Assembly: GCA_947365245.1 (NCBI GenBank) | Contig: CANAWG010000015.1 | Span: forward strand, 1-64,000 | DNA from: an uncultured Oscillibacter sp. | GTDB lineage: Bacteria; Bacillota; Clostridia; Oscillospirales; Oscillospiraceae | Length of the DNA: 64,000 nucleotides | Direction: 5' to 3' | Shown here: positions 35,189-44,532 of the stretch, in pieces | How positions within the stretch are numbered: position 1 is the stretch's first letter | Layout: each line of letters starts with the position of its first letter | The notes under the pieces: generated by a model | Told to the model about the DNA's origin: nothing | The model's input: the letters and a program-made list of their open reading frames with translations, nothing else | Database searches by the model: none | Program-made: the position numbers and the translations under genes

Positions 35189-38100
35189 CCGCGGTGGTTA
35201 TAGCTCTCCTCCAGCCGCGCGTAGGTCTTATACCGCTCATCGGCCTCCTGCTGGGCCTTGGCAAACAGCGTCTCGGCGGCCTCGGGGTGCTTGATCTTCA
35301 AGCCGGCGTAGCGGACCTCGCCGTCCAGGAACTCGCTGACGGGGACGGAGGGCTGCTTGTAGTCCAAGGAGAAGGGGTTCTCCGCCTTGTCGGGGTTGTA
35401 CCGGTAGAGGGGCCACAGTCCGCAGTCCACCGCCTTTTTCATCTCCGCCTGCACGTTGTTCATGCCGGCCTTGATCCCGTGGTTGATGCAGGGGGCGTAG
35501 GCGATGATGATGGAGGGGCCCTTGTGGTCCACCGCCTCGGTGACGGCCTTCATCAGCTGGCCGGGGTTGGCGCCCATGGCCACGGAGGCCACGTACACGT
35601 CGGGATAGGTCATCATCAGACGGCCCAGGTCTTTCTTGGCGGTGCGCTTGCCGCCGTCGGCAAACTTGGCGGAGGCGCCCACGGGGGTCGCCTTGGAGGA
35701 CTGTCCGCCGGTGTTGGAGTAGACCTCGGTGTCCACCACGAAGACGTTGATGTCCTCGCCGGAGGCCATCACATGGTCCAGGCCGCCGTAGCCGATGTCG
35801 TAGGCCCAGCCGTCGCCGCCGAAGAGCCACACGACCTTCTTGCTCAGCTGGTCTCTGTGCAGCAGGATCTCCTCCGCCAACGCCTGCGCCTCGCCGGAGA
35901 GGGAGGCCTGCTCCAGGGCTTTCACCAGGGCCTTGGTGTCGTCAAAGCTGGCGTCCAGGTCGTCAAAGGAGGCCAGCCACTTGCTGCAGGCGTCCGCCAG
36001 GCTCCCGTCCACCAGGGGCAGCAGCTGCTCCACCCGCATCTTCACGTTGCCCCGGCGCTGTTTGACCGCCAGGCACAGCCCCAGGCCGTTTTCCGCCTCG
36101 TCCTCAAAGAGGGTGGCGTACCAGGACGGGCCGTAGCCCTCCTTGTTCGCGGTGTAGGCCAGGGAGGGGAACGCGCCGGCCCAGGCCGTGGAGCAGCCCA
36201 CGCCGTTGACCCAGTACATCCGCTCGCCGTACAGCTGGGTGAGGAGCTTTGCGTAGGGAGTCTCGCCGCAGCCGGCGCAGGCGCCGGAGAACTCCACCAG
36301 GGGCTGGCAGAACTGGCTGCCCTTGAGGGTCTTGCGTCCGAACACGCCGGGCTTGTCGCTGAGGGAGAGGGCATAGTTCCAGTTGGTCTCGTCGTACATG
36401 GCGTCGTCCACCGGCTTCATGGTCAGCGCCTTGTCCTTGGCAAGGCAGGAGGCGGCGCAGGAGCCGCAGCCGGTGCAGTCCAGGGTGCTGACCTGGAGAC
36501 GGTACTTCAGGCCCTGGGCGCCCTTGGCCTTCGCCATGGTAAACCCGGCGGGAGCGGCCTTGGCCTCCTCCTCGTTCACCAGATACGCGCGGATGGCGGC
36601 ATGGGGGCAGACAAAGGTGCACTGGTTGCACTGGAGGCACTTGTTGTGGTCCCAATCGGGCAGGCTGGAGGCAATGCCCCGCTTGTCGTACTTGGAGGTG
36701 CCCAGCGGGTAGGTGCCGTCCTGATAGGGCACCAGGGCGGAGACCGGCAGGTCGTCGCCCCGCTGGCGGTTGCAGGGGATGACAATGTTCTTCACCACAT
36801 CGGGCAGGCTCTCGTCCACGGTGCGCTCATCCACGGCCTGCGACCAGGCGGCGGGGACGCTGACCTTGACGGGGCTGTTGACGCCGGCGTCCACGGCGGC
36901 CATATTCATATTGACCACTTTCTCGCCCTTCTTGGCGTAGGTCTTCTGAACGGCCTCCTTCATGTACCGGACGGCGTCCTCCACCGGCATCACGCCGGAG
37001 AGCTTGAAGAAAGCGGACTGGAGAATCATATTGGCGTGGTTCCCCAGGCCCAGCTCCCGGGCCAGCTTGTTGGCGTCCACGATGTAGAACTGCACGTTGT
37101 GGTCTGCGATGTACTTCTTCACGTCGCCGGGGAGCTTGCTGTCCAGCTCCGCCTCACTCCAGGAGGTGTTCAGCAGGAAGGTGCCGCCGTCCTTGATCTC
37201 GTGGATCATGTCGTACTTGGTGATGTAGGACTGGGCGTGGCAGGCCAGGAAGTCCGCGGCCTTGATGAGGTAGGTGGAGCGGATGGGCTCCTTGCTGAAG
37301 CGCAGGTGGCTCTTGGTGATGCCGTAGGACTTCTTGGAGTCGTACTCGAAATACGCCTGGGTGTACATCCCGGCATGGTCGCCGATGATCTTGGCGGAGT
37401 TCTTGTTGGCGCCCACGGTGCCGTCGGAGCCCAGGCCCCAGAACTTGCAGGAGACGGTGTCGGCGGACTCGGTGATGAGGGGCTCCTTCACGTCCAGACT
37501 CAGGTGGGTCACATCGTCCACCACGCCGATGGTGAAAAGATGCCTGGGCTCGGCATCGTTCATGTTGTCGAACACGGCCTTCAGCTGGGCGGGGGTCACG
37601 TCCTTGGAGGCGAGGCCGTAGCGGCCGCCGTAGATCTCCGGGGCGTCTTTGTCGTTGGCGTAGGCGGCGCAGACATCCAGATACACCGCGCCGGCGATGG
37701 CGCCGGGCTCCTTGGAGCGGTCCATGGCGGTGACTTTCCTCACCGTTTTGGGCATGGCGCCCAGGAAGTACTTCATATCAAAGGGGCGGAACAGGTGGAT
37801 CTGCAGCAGTCCCACCTTCTCGCCCCGGGAGCGCAGGTAGTCCACCACCTCTTTGGCACACTCGCAGGCGGAGCCCATCATGACCATGACCCGGTCCGCG
37901 TCCTCCGCGCCGTAGTAGTTGAAGATGTGGTAGTCCCGGCCGGTGATCCTGTTGATGCCCTGCATGCAGCCCTCCACGACGCCGGGGATGGCGTCGTAGG
38001 CGGCGTTGTTGGCCTCCTGGCCCTGGAAATAGACGTCGGGCCCCTGTACGGTGGTGCGGTGCAGGGGGTGCTCCGGGTTCATGGCAATCCGGTGATAGGC

Positions 38101-38709
38101 CTCCAGGGCGTCCTGATCCATCAGAGCCGCCGCGGCGTCCAGGTCGATCACCTCGATCTTCTGGATCTCGTGGGACGTCCGGAAGCCGTCGAAGAAGTGG
38201 ACAAAGGGCACCCGGGTTTTGACGGTGGTCAGGTGGGCCACGGCGGCCAGATCCATGACCTCCTGGACGCCGGAGGTGGACATCATGGTCACGCCGGTGG
38301 TACGGCAGCTCATCACGTCCTGGTGGTCGCCGAAGATGTTGTTGGCGTGCTGGGCCACGGACCGGGCCGCCACGTGGAACACGGCGGGCATCCGGTGGCC
38401 GGCCATGATGTACATGTTGGGGATCATCAGCAGCAATCCCTGGGAAGAGGTGAACGTGGTGGCCATGGCGCCGGCCTCCGCCGCGCCGTGGAGGGCGCCG
38501 GCGGCGCCGCCCTCGGACTGCATCTCCACCAGGCTCACGCTCTGCCCGAACATATTCTTCCGGCCCGCGGCCGCCCACTCGTCCACCTTCTCACTCATGG
38601 GAGAGGAGGGCGTGATGGGGAAAATTCCCGCGACGTCGGTAAAATGGTAGGCGACGTGGGCGCAGGCCTCGTTGCCGTCCATGGTTTTCAAAGTCACTTT
38701 GCGAGACAT
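35185..38709 (-). CDS. nifJ: Pyruvate:ferredoxin (flavodoxin) oxidoreductase
   Basis: A 1174-residue single-chain PFOR that turns pyruvate plus CoA into acetyl-CoA, CO2 and reduced ferredoxin. It shows the N-terminal domain (GNEACAHVAYHFTDVAGIFPITPSSPMSE), two ferredoxin-type clusters (CLQCNQCTFVCPH and CTGCGSCAASCLAKDKA), the CAGCGETPYAKLLTQLYG segment with cluster ligands, and the TPP domain (GGDGWAYDIGYGGLDHVMASGEDINVFVVDTEVYSNTGGQSSK). AAGGAGG precedes the ATG. It is a single gene and a central supplier of acetyl-CoA and low-potential electrons for the butyrate route. Confidence 0.97.
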   Translation of the reverse strand: MSRKVTLKTMDGNEACAHVAYHFTDVAGIFPITPSSPMSEKVDEWAAAGRKNMFGQSVSLVEMQSEGGAAGALHGAAEAGAMATTFTSSQGLLLMIPNMYIMAGHRMPAVFHVAARSVAQHANNIFGDHQDVMSCRTTGVTMMSTSGVQEVMDLAAVAHLTTVKTRVPFVHFFDGFRTSHEIQKIEVIDLDAAAALMDQDALEAYHRIAMNPEHPLHRTTVQGPDVYFQGQEANNAAYDAIPGVVEGCMQGINRITGRDYHIFNYYGAEDADRVMVMMGSACECAKEVVDYLRSRGEKVGLLQIHLFRPFDMKYFLGAMPKTVRKVTAMDRSKEPGAIAGAVYLDVCAAYANDKDAPEIYGGRYGLASKDVTPAQLKAVFDNMNDAEPRHLFTIGVVDDVTHLSLDVKEPLITESADTVSCKFWGLGSDGTVGANKNSAKIIGDHAGMYTQAYFEYDSKKSYGITKSHLRFSKEPIRSTYLIKAADFLACHAQSYITKYDMIHEIKDGGTFLLNTSWSEAELDSKLPGDVKKYIADHNVQFYIVDANKLARELGLGNHANMILQSAFFKLSGVMPVEDAVRYMKEAVQKTYAKKGEKVVNMNMAAVDAGVNSPVKVSVPAAWSQAVDERTVDESLPDVVKNIVIPCNRQRGDDLPVSALVPYQDGTYPLGTSKYDKRGIASSLPDWDHNKCLQCNQCTFVCPHAAIRAYLVNEEEAKAAPAGFTMAKAKGAQGLKYRLQVSTLDCTGCGSCAASCLAKDKALTMKPVDDAMYDETNWNYALSLSDKPGVFGRKTLKGSQFCQPLVEFSGACAGCGETPYAKLLTQLYGERMYWVNGVGCSTAWAGAFPSLAYTANKEGYGPSWYATLFEDEAENGLGLCLAVKQRRGNVKMRVEQLLPLVDGSLADACSKWLASFDDLDASFDDTKALVKALEQASLSGEAQALAEEILLHRDQLSKKVVWLFGGDGWAYDIGYGGLDHVMASGEDINVFVVDTEVYSNTGGQSSKATPVGASAKFADGGKRTAKKDLGRLMMTYPDVYVASVAMGANPGQLMKAVTEAVDHKGPSIIIAYAPCINHGIKAGMNNVQAEMKKAVDCGLWPLYRYNPDKAENPFSLDYKQPSVPVSEFLDGEVRYAGLKIKHPEAAETLFAKAQQEADERYKTYARLEESYNHRG

Positions 38710-38816
38710 GGTCGTTCCTCCTTATACTATTCGCCAATTAAAATCATGAATGGTTTTAATTCCGTCAGCTCTATTGACGGGACACCGTCATTCTGGCGGT
38801 GTCGGCGAAGCCGTTC

Positions 38817-38914
38817 AATACCAATCTTCCAAAAGCAATATGGCTTTTGGAGGCCACGGCATACGCCGCAGCATTAAAATGCGACATGCCGCATTTTAAT
38901 TGAAGATTGGTATT
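38817..38914. repeat. 98-bp fold-back element with 13-bp terminal inverted repeats
   Basis: Perfect ends AATACCAATCTTC / GAAGATTGGTATT enclose further hairpins (CAAAAGC..GCTTTTG, ATTAAAATGCG..CGCATTTTAAT). Two more hairpins lie just to the left (AATTAAAA..TTTTAATT; GACACCGTCA..TGGCGGTGTC). It is in the gap between PFOR and the dehydratase. No transposase is present. Confidence 0.65.
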
Positions 38915-38957
38915 ACTGCATCCCGTCCCGGGGAGTTCCCACGGGACGGGACGTATG

Positions 38958-40640
38958 TTACATCTTAATAATCGCGCCCTGGTCGGCGGAAGTCGCCGTC
39001 TTGGCGTACAGCCGCAGGTAGCCGTTGGGAATCTGCTTTTCGGGCATCTTCAGCTCCCTGTACCGCCGGGCGATCTCCTCGTCGGAGACATGGAGCTCCA
39101 GACGGCCCTCGTTGACGTCGATCAAAATCTCGTCGCCGTCCTCCACGATGGCCAGGGGACCCCCCTCGGCGGCCTCCGGGGAGATGTGGCCCACGAAGCA
39201 GCCGTTGTTGGTGCCGGAGAAGCGGCCGTCGGTAATCAGGGCCGTGGACTTGCTCAATCCCACGCCGTAGAGGTACTTCATGGCCTTGAACATCTCCCGC
39301 ATGCCCGGGCCGCCCTTGGGGCCCTCATAGCGGATGACCACCACGTCGCCGGCCTGGATCTTTCCGCCCAGGATGGCCTCCTCGGCCTCCTCCTCGCTGT
39401 TGTAGCACTTGGCCCTGCCCACAAAGTGGTGCATGGAGGGGTCGATGGCGCCGGGCTTCGTCACGCCTGTGTTGGGGCAGAGGTTGCCGTGGAGCACCGC
39501 CACGCCGCCGGTCCTGGAGAAAGGCTCCTCCACCGTCTTGATGATGGAGGGATCCTCGGGATACTCGTAGACGTAGCCCTCCAGGTTCTCCTCCAGCGTC
39601 CTGCCGGTGACGGTCAGCACGGAGGTGTCCAGAACGCCGCCCAGCCGCTGCTGCACCCTGGGGATGCCGCCGGCGCGGTGGAACGCCTCCATCTCGGGCT
39701 TTGCGGCGGGATTGACCTTGGCGATCTGAGGCGTGGTTTTGCTGAGCTTTTCAAACTCCTCCACCACGTTCATATCCAGCTCCGCCGCGTTGGCGATGGC
39801 GGACAGGTGCAGCACCGCGTTGGTGGAGCCGCAGATGGCCATGGTCACCTTGATGGCGTTGCGGATGGCGGCGGGAGTCATGATCTGGCGGGCGGTGATG
39901 CCCTTTTTGCACAGCTCCACGATGGCCCGGCCGGACTCGAAAGAGCAGCGCAGGCGGGCGGCGTAGGCCGCGGGGATCAGCGCGCCGCCGGGCAGGGACA
40001 TCCCCAGGGCCTCCGACACACAGCACATGGTGTTGGCGGTTCCCAGGAACGAGCAGGAGCCGCAGCCGGGGCAGGCCGTGTTCTCCAGGGCGGCGTACTC
40101 GCACTCGGTGACCTTGCCGGCCTTCACCATGCCCAGCGCCTCGGAGATGGAGGTCAGGTCGCTCTTGCGGCCGTCGAACTCGATTCCGCCCAGCATGGGG
40201 CCACCGACGCACACAATGCAGGGGATGTCCAGCCGGGCGGCCGCCATCAGCATGGCGGGCACAATCTTATCACAGGAGGCCAGCAGCACCAGGCCGTCCA
40301 GCCGGTGGGCCTGGGCCATGATCTCCACGGAATTGCATATAATCTCTCGGGAGGGCAGGATGTAGTGCATTCCCTCGTGGCCCTGGGCCACGCCGTCACA
40401 GGCCGCGATGGTGCCGAACTCCACCGGCGTGCCGCCGGCGGCGTAGATGCCGTTTTTGACGTACTCGGCCACCTTGTCCAGGTTGTAGTGGCCGGGGACC
40501 AGCGTGTTCCAGGTGTTGGCGATGCCAATCAGGGGCTTCCCCTCCCGCAGCTCGCTGTCCGTGTAGCCCATCGATTTGAACAGGGATCTTGCGAAAGCGC
40601 TGTCCTCTTCGCCGAGGATCGTCTTGCTTCGAAATTCCAT
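38958..40640 (-). CDS. IlvD/Edd family dehydratase
   Basis: A 560-residue Fe-S dehydratase. It contains the family signatures ASCDKIVPAMLMA and CPGCGSCSFLGTANTM, plus DGRFSGTNNGCFVGHISPEA near the C-terminus. Members are dihydroxy-acid dehydratase (branched-chain amino acids) or sugar-acid dehydratases. Divergence from an IclR regulator and shared promoter motif with a GntP permease argue for a sugar acid such as an aldonate; an IlvD role is not excluded. Confidence 0.93.
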   Translation of the reverse strand: MEFRSKTILGEEDSAFARSLFKSMGYTDSELREGKPLIGIANTWNTLVPGHYNLDKVAEYVKNGIYAAGGTPVEFGTIAACDGVAQGHEGMHYILPSREIICNSVEIMAQAHRLDGLVLLASCDKIVPAMLMAAARLDIPCIVCVGGPMLGGIEFDGRKSDLTSISEALGMVKAGKVTECEYAALENTACPGCGSCSFLGTANTMCCVSEALGMSLPGGALIPAAYAARLRCSFESGRAIVELCKKGITARQIMTPAAIRNAIKVTMAICGSTNAVLHLSAIANAAELDMNVVEEFEKLSKTTPQIAKVNPAAKPEMEAFHRAGGIPRVQQRLGGVLDTSVLTVTGRTLEENLEGYVYEYPEDPSIIKTVEEPFSRTGGVAVLHGNLCPNTGVTKPGAIDPSMHHFVGRAKCYNSEEEAEEAILGGKIQAGDVVVIRYEGPKGGPGMREMFKAMKYLYGVGLSKSTALITDGRFSGTNNGCFVGHISPEAAEGGPLAIVEDGDEILIDVNEGRLELHVSDEEIARRYRELKMPEKQIPNGYLRLYAKTATSADQGAIIKM

Positions 40641-40684
40641 GAGATATCCTCCTTGCGTTTTGGTTCTACTATTTCAGATTGTTG

Positions 40685-40744
40685 TTCTATATTGCCGTTC
40701 AAACATTGCACTTATATTTTAATTCTCCGCTCTTCATTTGTCAA
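40685..40744 (-). promoter_or_regulatory. Dehydratase promoter with putative IclR site
   Basis: Minus strand: TTGACA (40739-40744), 17-bp spacer, TAAAAT (40716-40721). Just downstream lies TTCTATATTGC (40685-40695 on the plus strand), an 11-mer that recurs at the GntP promoter. Confidence 0.7.
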
Positions 40745-40796
40745 TGCAGAATATTACGGCGGAATCGCAAAATCTACAGGGCCATTTTTATGCTTA

Positions 40797-40825
40797 TTGA
40801 CAGATTTCGGCGCATCCCTTATAAT
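40797..40825 (+). promoter_or_regulatory. Consensus promoter of the IclR gene
   Basis: TTGACA (40797-40802), exactly 17 bp, TATAAT (40820-40825): a perfect sigma-70/sigma-A promoter. Confidence 0.85.
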
Positions 40826-40873
40826 GGAGAAAATCGACGTTCGGTAATACAGAACATCCCGGAGGGAGCTGCC

Positions 40874-41665
40874 ATGGCCACCACAAAAAACGTACAATCT
40901 GTCGAGCGGGCTTTTTCCATCCTGGAGCTCTACCCGCGCACCGGCTGTTCGGAATACAGCGTCAAGGAGATCGCCGACGAGCTGGGCCTGAACAAGAGCA
41001 CCGCTTTCGGCCTCATCAACACGCTGACGAATCTGGGCTACCTGCGTCAGAACAGCGAGAACCAGAAGTACGCGCTGGGGCTGAAGCTGCTGACCCTCTC
41101 CAACACGGTGAAGGTACAGAACATCATCATCCAGTCGGTCCACCCCTATCTGGAGCAGATCAGCCGCAAGTACGGCGAGACGGTCCACTGCGCCGTGGGC
41201 CACCGGGGCGGCGTGATCTACGTGGACAAGGTGGAGGCCACCGGCTCCATCATCATCAGCACCCAGGTGGGGACTCAGAACGACCTCCACTGCACCGGCG
41301 TGGGCAAATGCCTGCTGGCCTACATGCCGCCGGAGGACCAGGAGCAGGTCTACACCGGAAATCTGCGGACCATGACCTACAACACCATCACCAACTCCGA
41401 GCGGCTGCGGGAGGAGATCCGCCGCGTCCGCCAGGAGGGCTACGCCATGGACAACGAGGAGATCTCCCTGGGCCTGAGCTGCGTGGCGGTGCCGGTGTTC
41501 TCCGCGCCGGAGACCGCGGCCTGCGCCATTAGTGTCTCCGGCATGACCTCCCGCATCCAGACGGCCAGGGCCAACGGTCTGGTCAACGAGCTCAAGTGGG
41601 TGGCGGCCTCCATCTCCAAGAGCGTGTTCGACTACGAGTATCCCGTGGAGAGCGGCCAGCCGTAA
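40874..41665 (+). CDS. IclR family transcriptional regulator
   Basis: A 263-residue regulator from the ATG at 40874 (GGAGGGAG upstream). A winged HTH (VERAFSILELYPRTGCSEYSVKEIADELGLNKSTAFGLINTLTNLGYLRQ) is followed by the GAF-like effector domain (LHCTGVGKCLLAYMPPEDQ, SLGLSCVAVPVF). Such proteins often control catabolism of aromatic or sugar acids. It is divergent from the dehydratase and convergent with the SDR-GntP genes, both of which carry the same 11-bp motif in their promoters. Confidence 0.93.
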   Translation: MATTKNVQSVERAFSILELYPRTGCSEYSVKEIADELGLNKSTAFGLINTLTNLGYLRQNSENQKYALGLKLLTLSNTVKVQNIIIQSVHPYLEQISRKYGETVHCAVGHRGGVIYVDKVEATGSIIISTQVGTQNDLHCTGVGKCLLAYMPPEDQEQVYTGNLRTMTYNTITNSERLREEIRRVRQEGYAMDNEEISLGLSCVAVPVFSAPETAACAISVSGMTSRIQTARANGLVNELKWVAASISKSVFDYEYPVESGQP

Positions 41666-41679
41666 GCGGCGCAAACAGG

Positions 41680-41712
41680 AAAAGGCAGAGGGCTTGGCCC
41701 TCTGCCTTTTTT
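41680..41712. terminator. Bidirectional terminator between iclR and the SDR gene
   Basis: GGCAGAGGGC-TTG-GCCCTCTGCC flanked by AAAA and TTTTTT, so it works in both directions. Confidence 0.9.
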
Positions 41713-41720
41713 GACGCCGT

Positions 41721-42518
41721 TTATTGGGTCTTCCTCCGCGTCTCCCGGTCCCGCCATGCCCTGGCGGGATTTTGCACGCCCATCTTCCCTCCGCTGATCT
41801 CCAGCGCGGTCCCCGTGATATAGCGGGCGTAGTCGGAGGCCAGAAACGCCAGCGCCCAGGCCACGTCCACCGGCTCGCCGAAAGACTGCAGGGCAATGGC
41901 GGATTTCAGCGACTCCGCGTCGGCGGCGATGCGCTCCCGGTTCATCTCCGTGTTGATGACGCCGGGAACGTACCCGTTGACCCGGATGCCGTAGGGCGCC
42001 ATCTCCGCCGCCAGGGTCTTGACCATGGAGCTCACGCCCGCCTTGGTGGCGGCGTACACACCGCTGCCCACGGAGGGGAACAGCGCGGCAAAGGAGGAGG
42101 CCAGCAGCAAAACGCCGCCGCGCTCCCGCATGGCGTCAAAGGCGATCCGGGAGAAGAGGTAGACGGACTTCAGGTTCGTGTTTACCGTCTTGTCCCACAG
42201 GGCCTCGTCGGTGTCCAGAATGCTGTACTGGGGGCAGACGGCCGCGTTGCCCACCCAGATGTCCACGGGACCCAGCGCCGCGGCGGCGCGGGCGGAAAAG
42301 GCCGCCAGCGCCTGGCCGTCGGAGACGTCGCAGGTCTCTCCGAACGCGGTCACGCCCTGCCGCTCCAAGCGCTCCAGCGCCCGCTTCAGCTTCTCCGGAT
42401 TGGTGCCGCAGACGGCTGTTTTCGCCCCCAGGGAGCCGAAGAGCTCCGCGCTGGCAAGGCCGATGCCGTCCGTGCCGCCGGTGATCAGGACGGTCTTCCC
42501 GTCAAAACGAATGTCCAT
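41721..42518 (-). CDS. Short-chain dehydrogenase/reductase (SDR)
   Basis: A 265-residue classical SDR. It has the Rossmann motif ITGGTDGIGLASAELF, NAAV (structural NAG-like motif), Ser in LLASSF and the YxxxK pair in VYAATKAG, and ends with ISGGKMGVQNPARAW. It should oxidise or reduce a polyol or sugar acid with NAD(P). It lies 91 bp downstream of the GntP permease on the same strand, so it probably acts on the imported compound. Confidence 0.92.
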   Translation of the reverse strand: MDIRFDGKTVLITGGTDGIGLASAELFGSLGAKTAVCGTNPEKLKRALERLERQGVTAFGETCDVSDGQALAAFSARAAAALGPVDIWVGNAAVCPQYSILDTDEALWDKTVNTNLKSVYLFSRIAFDAMRERGGVLLLASSFAALFPSVGSGVYAATKAGVSSMVKTLAAEMAPYGIRVNGYVPGVINTEMNRERIAADAESLKSAIALQSFGEPVDVAWALAFLASDYARYITGTALEISGGKMGVQNPARAWRDRETRRKTQ

Positions 42519-42609
42519 TTATAGGTTCCTCCTTGGCAGGATAGTGAGCGCAGGGGCGCTCCGGCAAGCCGGGGCACCCCTGCTGGAAGGGAGAGAAAGG
42601 GGAGGTCGA

Positions 42610-44031
42610 TCAGCCCAGAACACCAACCATGTTCAGCAGGGCGATTACGATGATGCAGATGATAGAGGCCACGACGCTGGGGAACGTGACGTACTTCAAA
42701 GACTGCTTGGTATCCAGGTTGAAGAACTGGCCCATCACCCAGAAGCCGGAGTTGTTGACGTGGTCCACCATCAGGGTGCCGGCGCCGATGGCCAAAACGG
42801 CGGCCAGGGGGGACAGACCCAGGGCGGGCAGCATGGGCAGGACGATGCCGGCGGCAGTCATGCCGGCGGTGGTCATGGAGCCAACGGCGGTCATCATGAT
42901 GGCGGCGATGGCCCAGGGGATCAGGATGGCGGGGATGGGGCTGTTGCCGATGGCCTCGGACAGAGGCGCCAGGGCGGGAGCGCTCTTCAGAATGGTGCCG
43001 AAAGCGCCGCCCATGGCGGTAATCAGCAGAGGAGACAGGCACACGATGAGTCCGCGGGCCACCCACTTGTTGAGCATGATGTCGCCCAGGCCGGACTTGG
43101 CCTCCTCGGGGAAGTGCTCCTCGTAGGCCTTGAGGACGGCCTTGCGCTGCTTGTAGCCCAGCCACAGGGAGTACAGAACGCCGATGAACAGAGCGATGAC
43201 CTTGTGGCCGATGGTGGTGCAGACCTTGTAGACCATGCCCTCGGGATTGGCGTACATGGCGGCAAAGGAGGACAGGGAGATCAGCGCCACGGGCAGCAGC
43301 AGGGGCAGGAACGCCAGGAACGTGTTGGGCAGGGTGTTGTCCTTGATCAGAATATCGTCAATGCGGTCGCCGGTGGTCTCGGACAGGCCCTTGACCATCT
43401 CGGGCTTGGGCTCGATCCACTCCTTCTCCGTCCACTTGCGCAGCAGCAGCCAGGTGCCGAAGAAGCCGATCAGGGCGATCACAATGCCCCAGACGATGGT
43501 CATGCCCAGGTCCGCCTCAAACATCAAAGCAATGGCCAGGATGCCGGGGGTGGGCGGCACCAGGCCGTGGGTCAGGAACAGGCCCAGGCCTGTGAAAGAG
43601 GCCATGGTGGACATGGAGATGTGCTTACGCTTGGAGAGCATGGAGGCGATGGGGGCCGTGAGGACCATGGTGATGTCGCCGAACACGGGGATGGACATGA
43701 TGAAAGCGGTCAGGGACGGCGCCAGCTCCATGTTCTTGCCCCGGAAGAGCTTGATGAAGAAGTTGGCGATGGACTTGGCCGCGCCGGTATCCTCGATGGC
43801 CATGGAGATGATGGCGCCCAGGATGATGGTGATGCCGACACTGCCCAGGGTGCCGCCGAAGCCGCTGCCGATCATATCGGCCGTGCCGGACACGCCGTAG
43901 CCCAGGACGATGCCCGTGAGCAGGGCCACGCTGAACAGCGCCATAACGGGGTGAACTTTGAGTTTCAGGATCAGCAGCATCAAAATCAGAATAGCCGCCG
44001 CCAGAACAACTAAGAACATACTTGCAGACAT
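42610..44031 (-). CDS. GntP family permease (gluconate:H+ symporter type)
   Basis: A 473-residue integral membrane protein with about 12 spans. Recognisable family blocks are GSVGITIILGAIISMAIEDTGAAKSIANFF, GKNMELAPSLTAFIMSIPVFGDITMVLTAPI, GLFLTHGLVPPTPGILAIA and TAAGIVLPMLPALGLSPL. GntP proteins import gluconate, other hexonates or small hydroxy-acids. It heads the permease-SDR operon, whose promoter carries the shared TTCTATATTGC motif. Confidence 0.93.
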   Translation of the reverse strand: MSASMFLVVLAAAILILMLLILKLKVHPVMALFSVALLTGIVLGYGVSGTADMIGSGFGGTLGSVGITIILGAIISMAIEDTGAAKSIANFFIKLFRGKNMELAPSLTAFIMSIPVFGDITMVLTAPIASMLSKRKHISMSTMASFTGLGLFLTHGLVPPTPGILAIALMFEADLGMTIVWGIVIALIGFFGTWLLLRKWTEKEWIEPKPEMVKGLSETTGDRIDDILIKDNTLPNTFLAFLPLLLPVALISLSSFAAMYANPEGMVYKVCTTIGHKVIALFIGVLYSLWLGYKQRKAVLKAYEEHFPEEAKSGLGDIMLNKWVARGLIVCLSPLLITAMGGAFGTILKSAPALAPLSEAIGNSPIPAILIPWAIAAIMMTAVGSMTTAGMTAAGIVLPMLPALGLSPLAAVLAIGAGTLMVDHVNNSGFWVMGQFFNLDTKQSLKYVTFPSVVASIICIIVIALLNMVGVLG

Positions 44032-44140
44032 GGTGTATTTCTCCTTTTCTCGTTTCTTTTTTGATTCAGGCTCTGCGCATCCGGTCTCTCGTCAAACGCT
44101 CGTCGCTCCCCCTTTGTTCTTTTAATTCGTTTGATGTACA

Positions 44141-44187
44141 GCAATATAGAATAATGTAATCATAGTCTGCCGGTGCCGATTTGTCAA
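44141..44187 (-). promoter_or_regulatory. Promoter of the permease-SDR operon with putative IclR site
   Basis: Minus strand: TTGACA (44182-44187), 17-bp spacer, TATGAT (44159-44164), then TTCTATATTGC (44141-44151) just downstream of the -10. Confidence 0.72.
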
Positions 44188-44207
44188 TATCTTTCGAAAA
44201 TATCGTA

Positions 44208-44230
44208 AGGACTGCCAAAATTGCAGTCCT
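44208..44230. repeat. Small hairpin in the AT-rich gap
   Basis: AGGACTGC-N7-GCAGTCCT. The gap 44232-44438 is AT-rich and shows nothing else that I can support. Confidence 0.4.
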
Positions 44231-44438
44231 GTTTTCAAATTATTCACAAATTTTTTGGGAGATTTTTCATATATCTGGAAAATTCCGTTTTTGGATTCCT
44301 CCACTTTTCGGAATTTATTCTTTAATGTAGAACGTTCAAATCCTTTCTCCAAAAGAAAAACCGCGTTTTGAACGCAGCCTCACCACAAGCCTGTTCGCAA
44401 AAAAAAAGGCGGCCTCCCATGTTTTTTTGAATTTCCCC

Positions 44439-44487
44439 TTGACAGGAACGATTGTTCGATATACAATAAAAATCGAACAAACATTCC
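44439..44487 (+). promoter_or_regulatory. Promoter with LexA (SOS) box in the spacer
   Basis: TTGACA (44439-44444), 17-bp spacer, TACAAT (44462-44467). The spacer contains GGAACGATTGTTCG (44445-44458), one base from the Gram-positive LexA consensus CGAACNNNNGTTCG. A second, weaker half-matching site CGAACAAACATTCC follows at 44474-44487. LexA bound here would block the promoter. Confidence 0.82.
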
Positions 44488-44532
44488 ACTTCATTGTCCG
44501 TCCCCATGGACGGCGTCAAAGGAGGTCTTCTC

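Noticed and set aside
35161..38877. Very long open frame (over 1200 codons) antisense to PFOR
   Set aside because: It mirrors the GC-rich codon pattern of nifJ, is full of His/Gly/Val-Leu shadow composition and has no recognisable domain.
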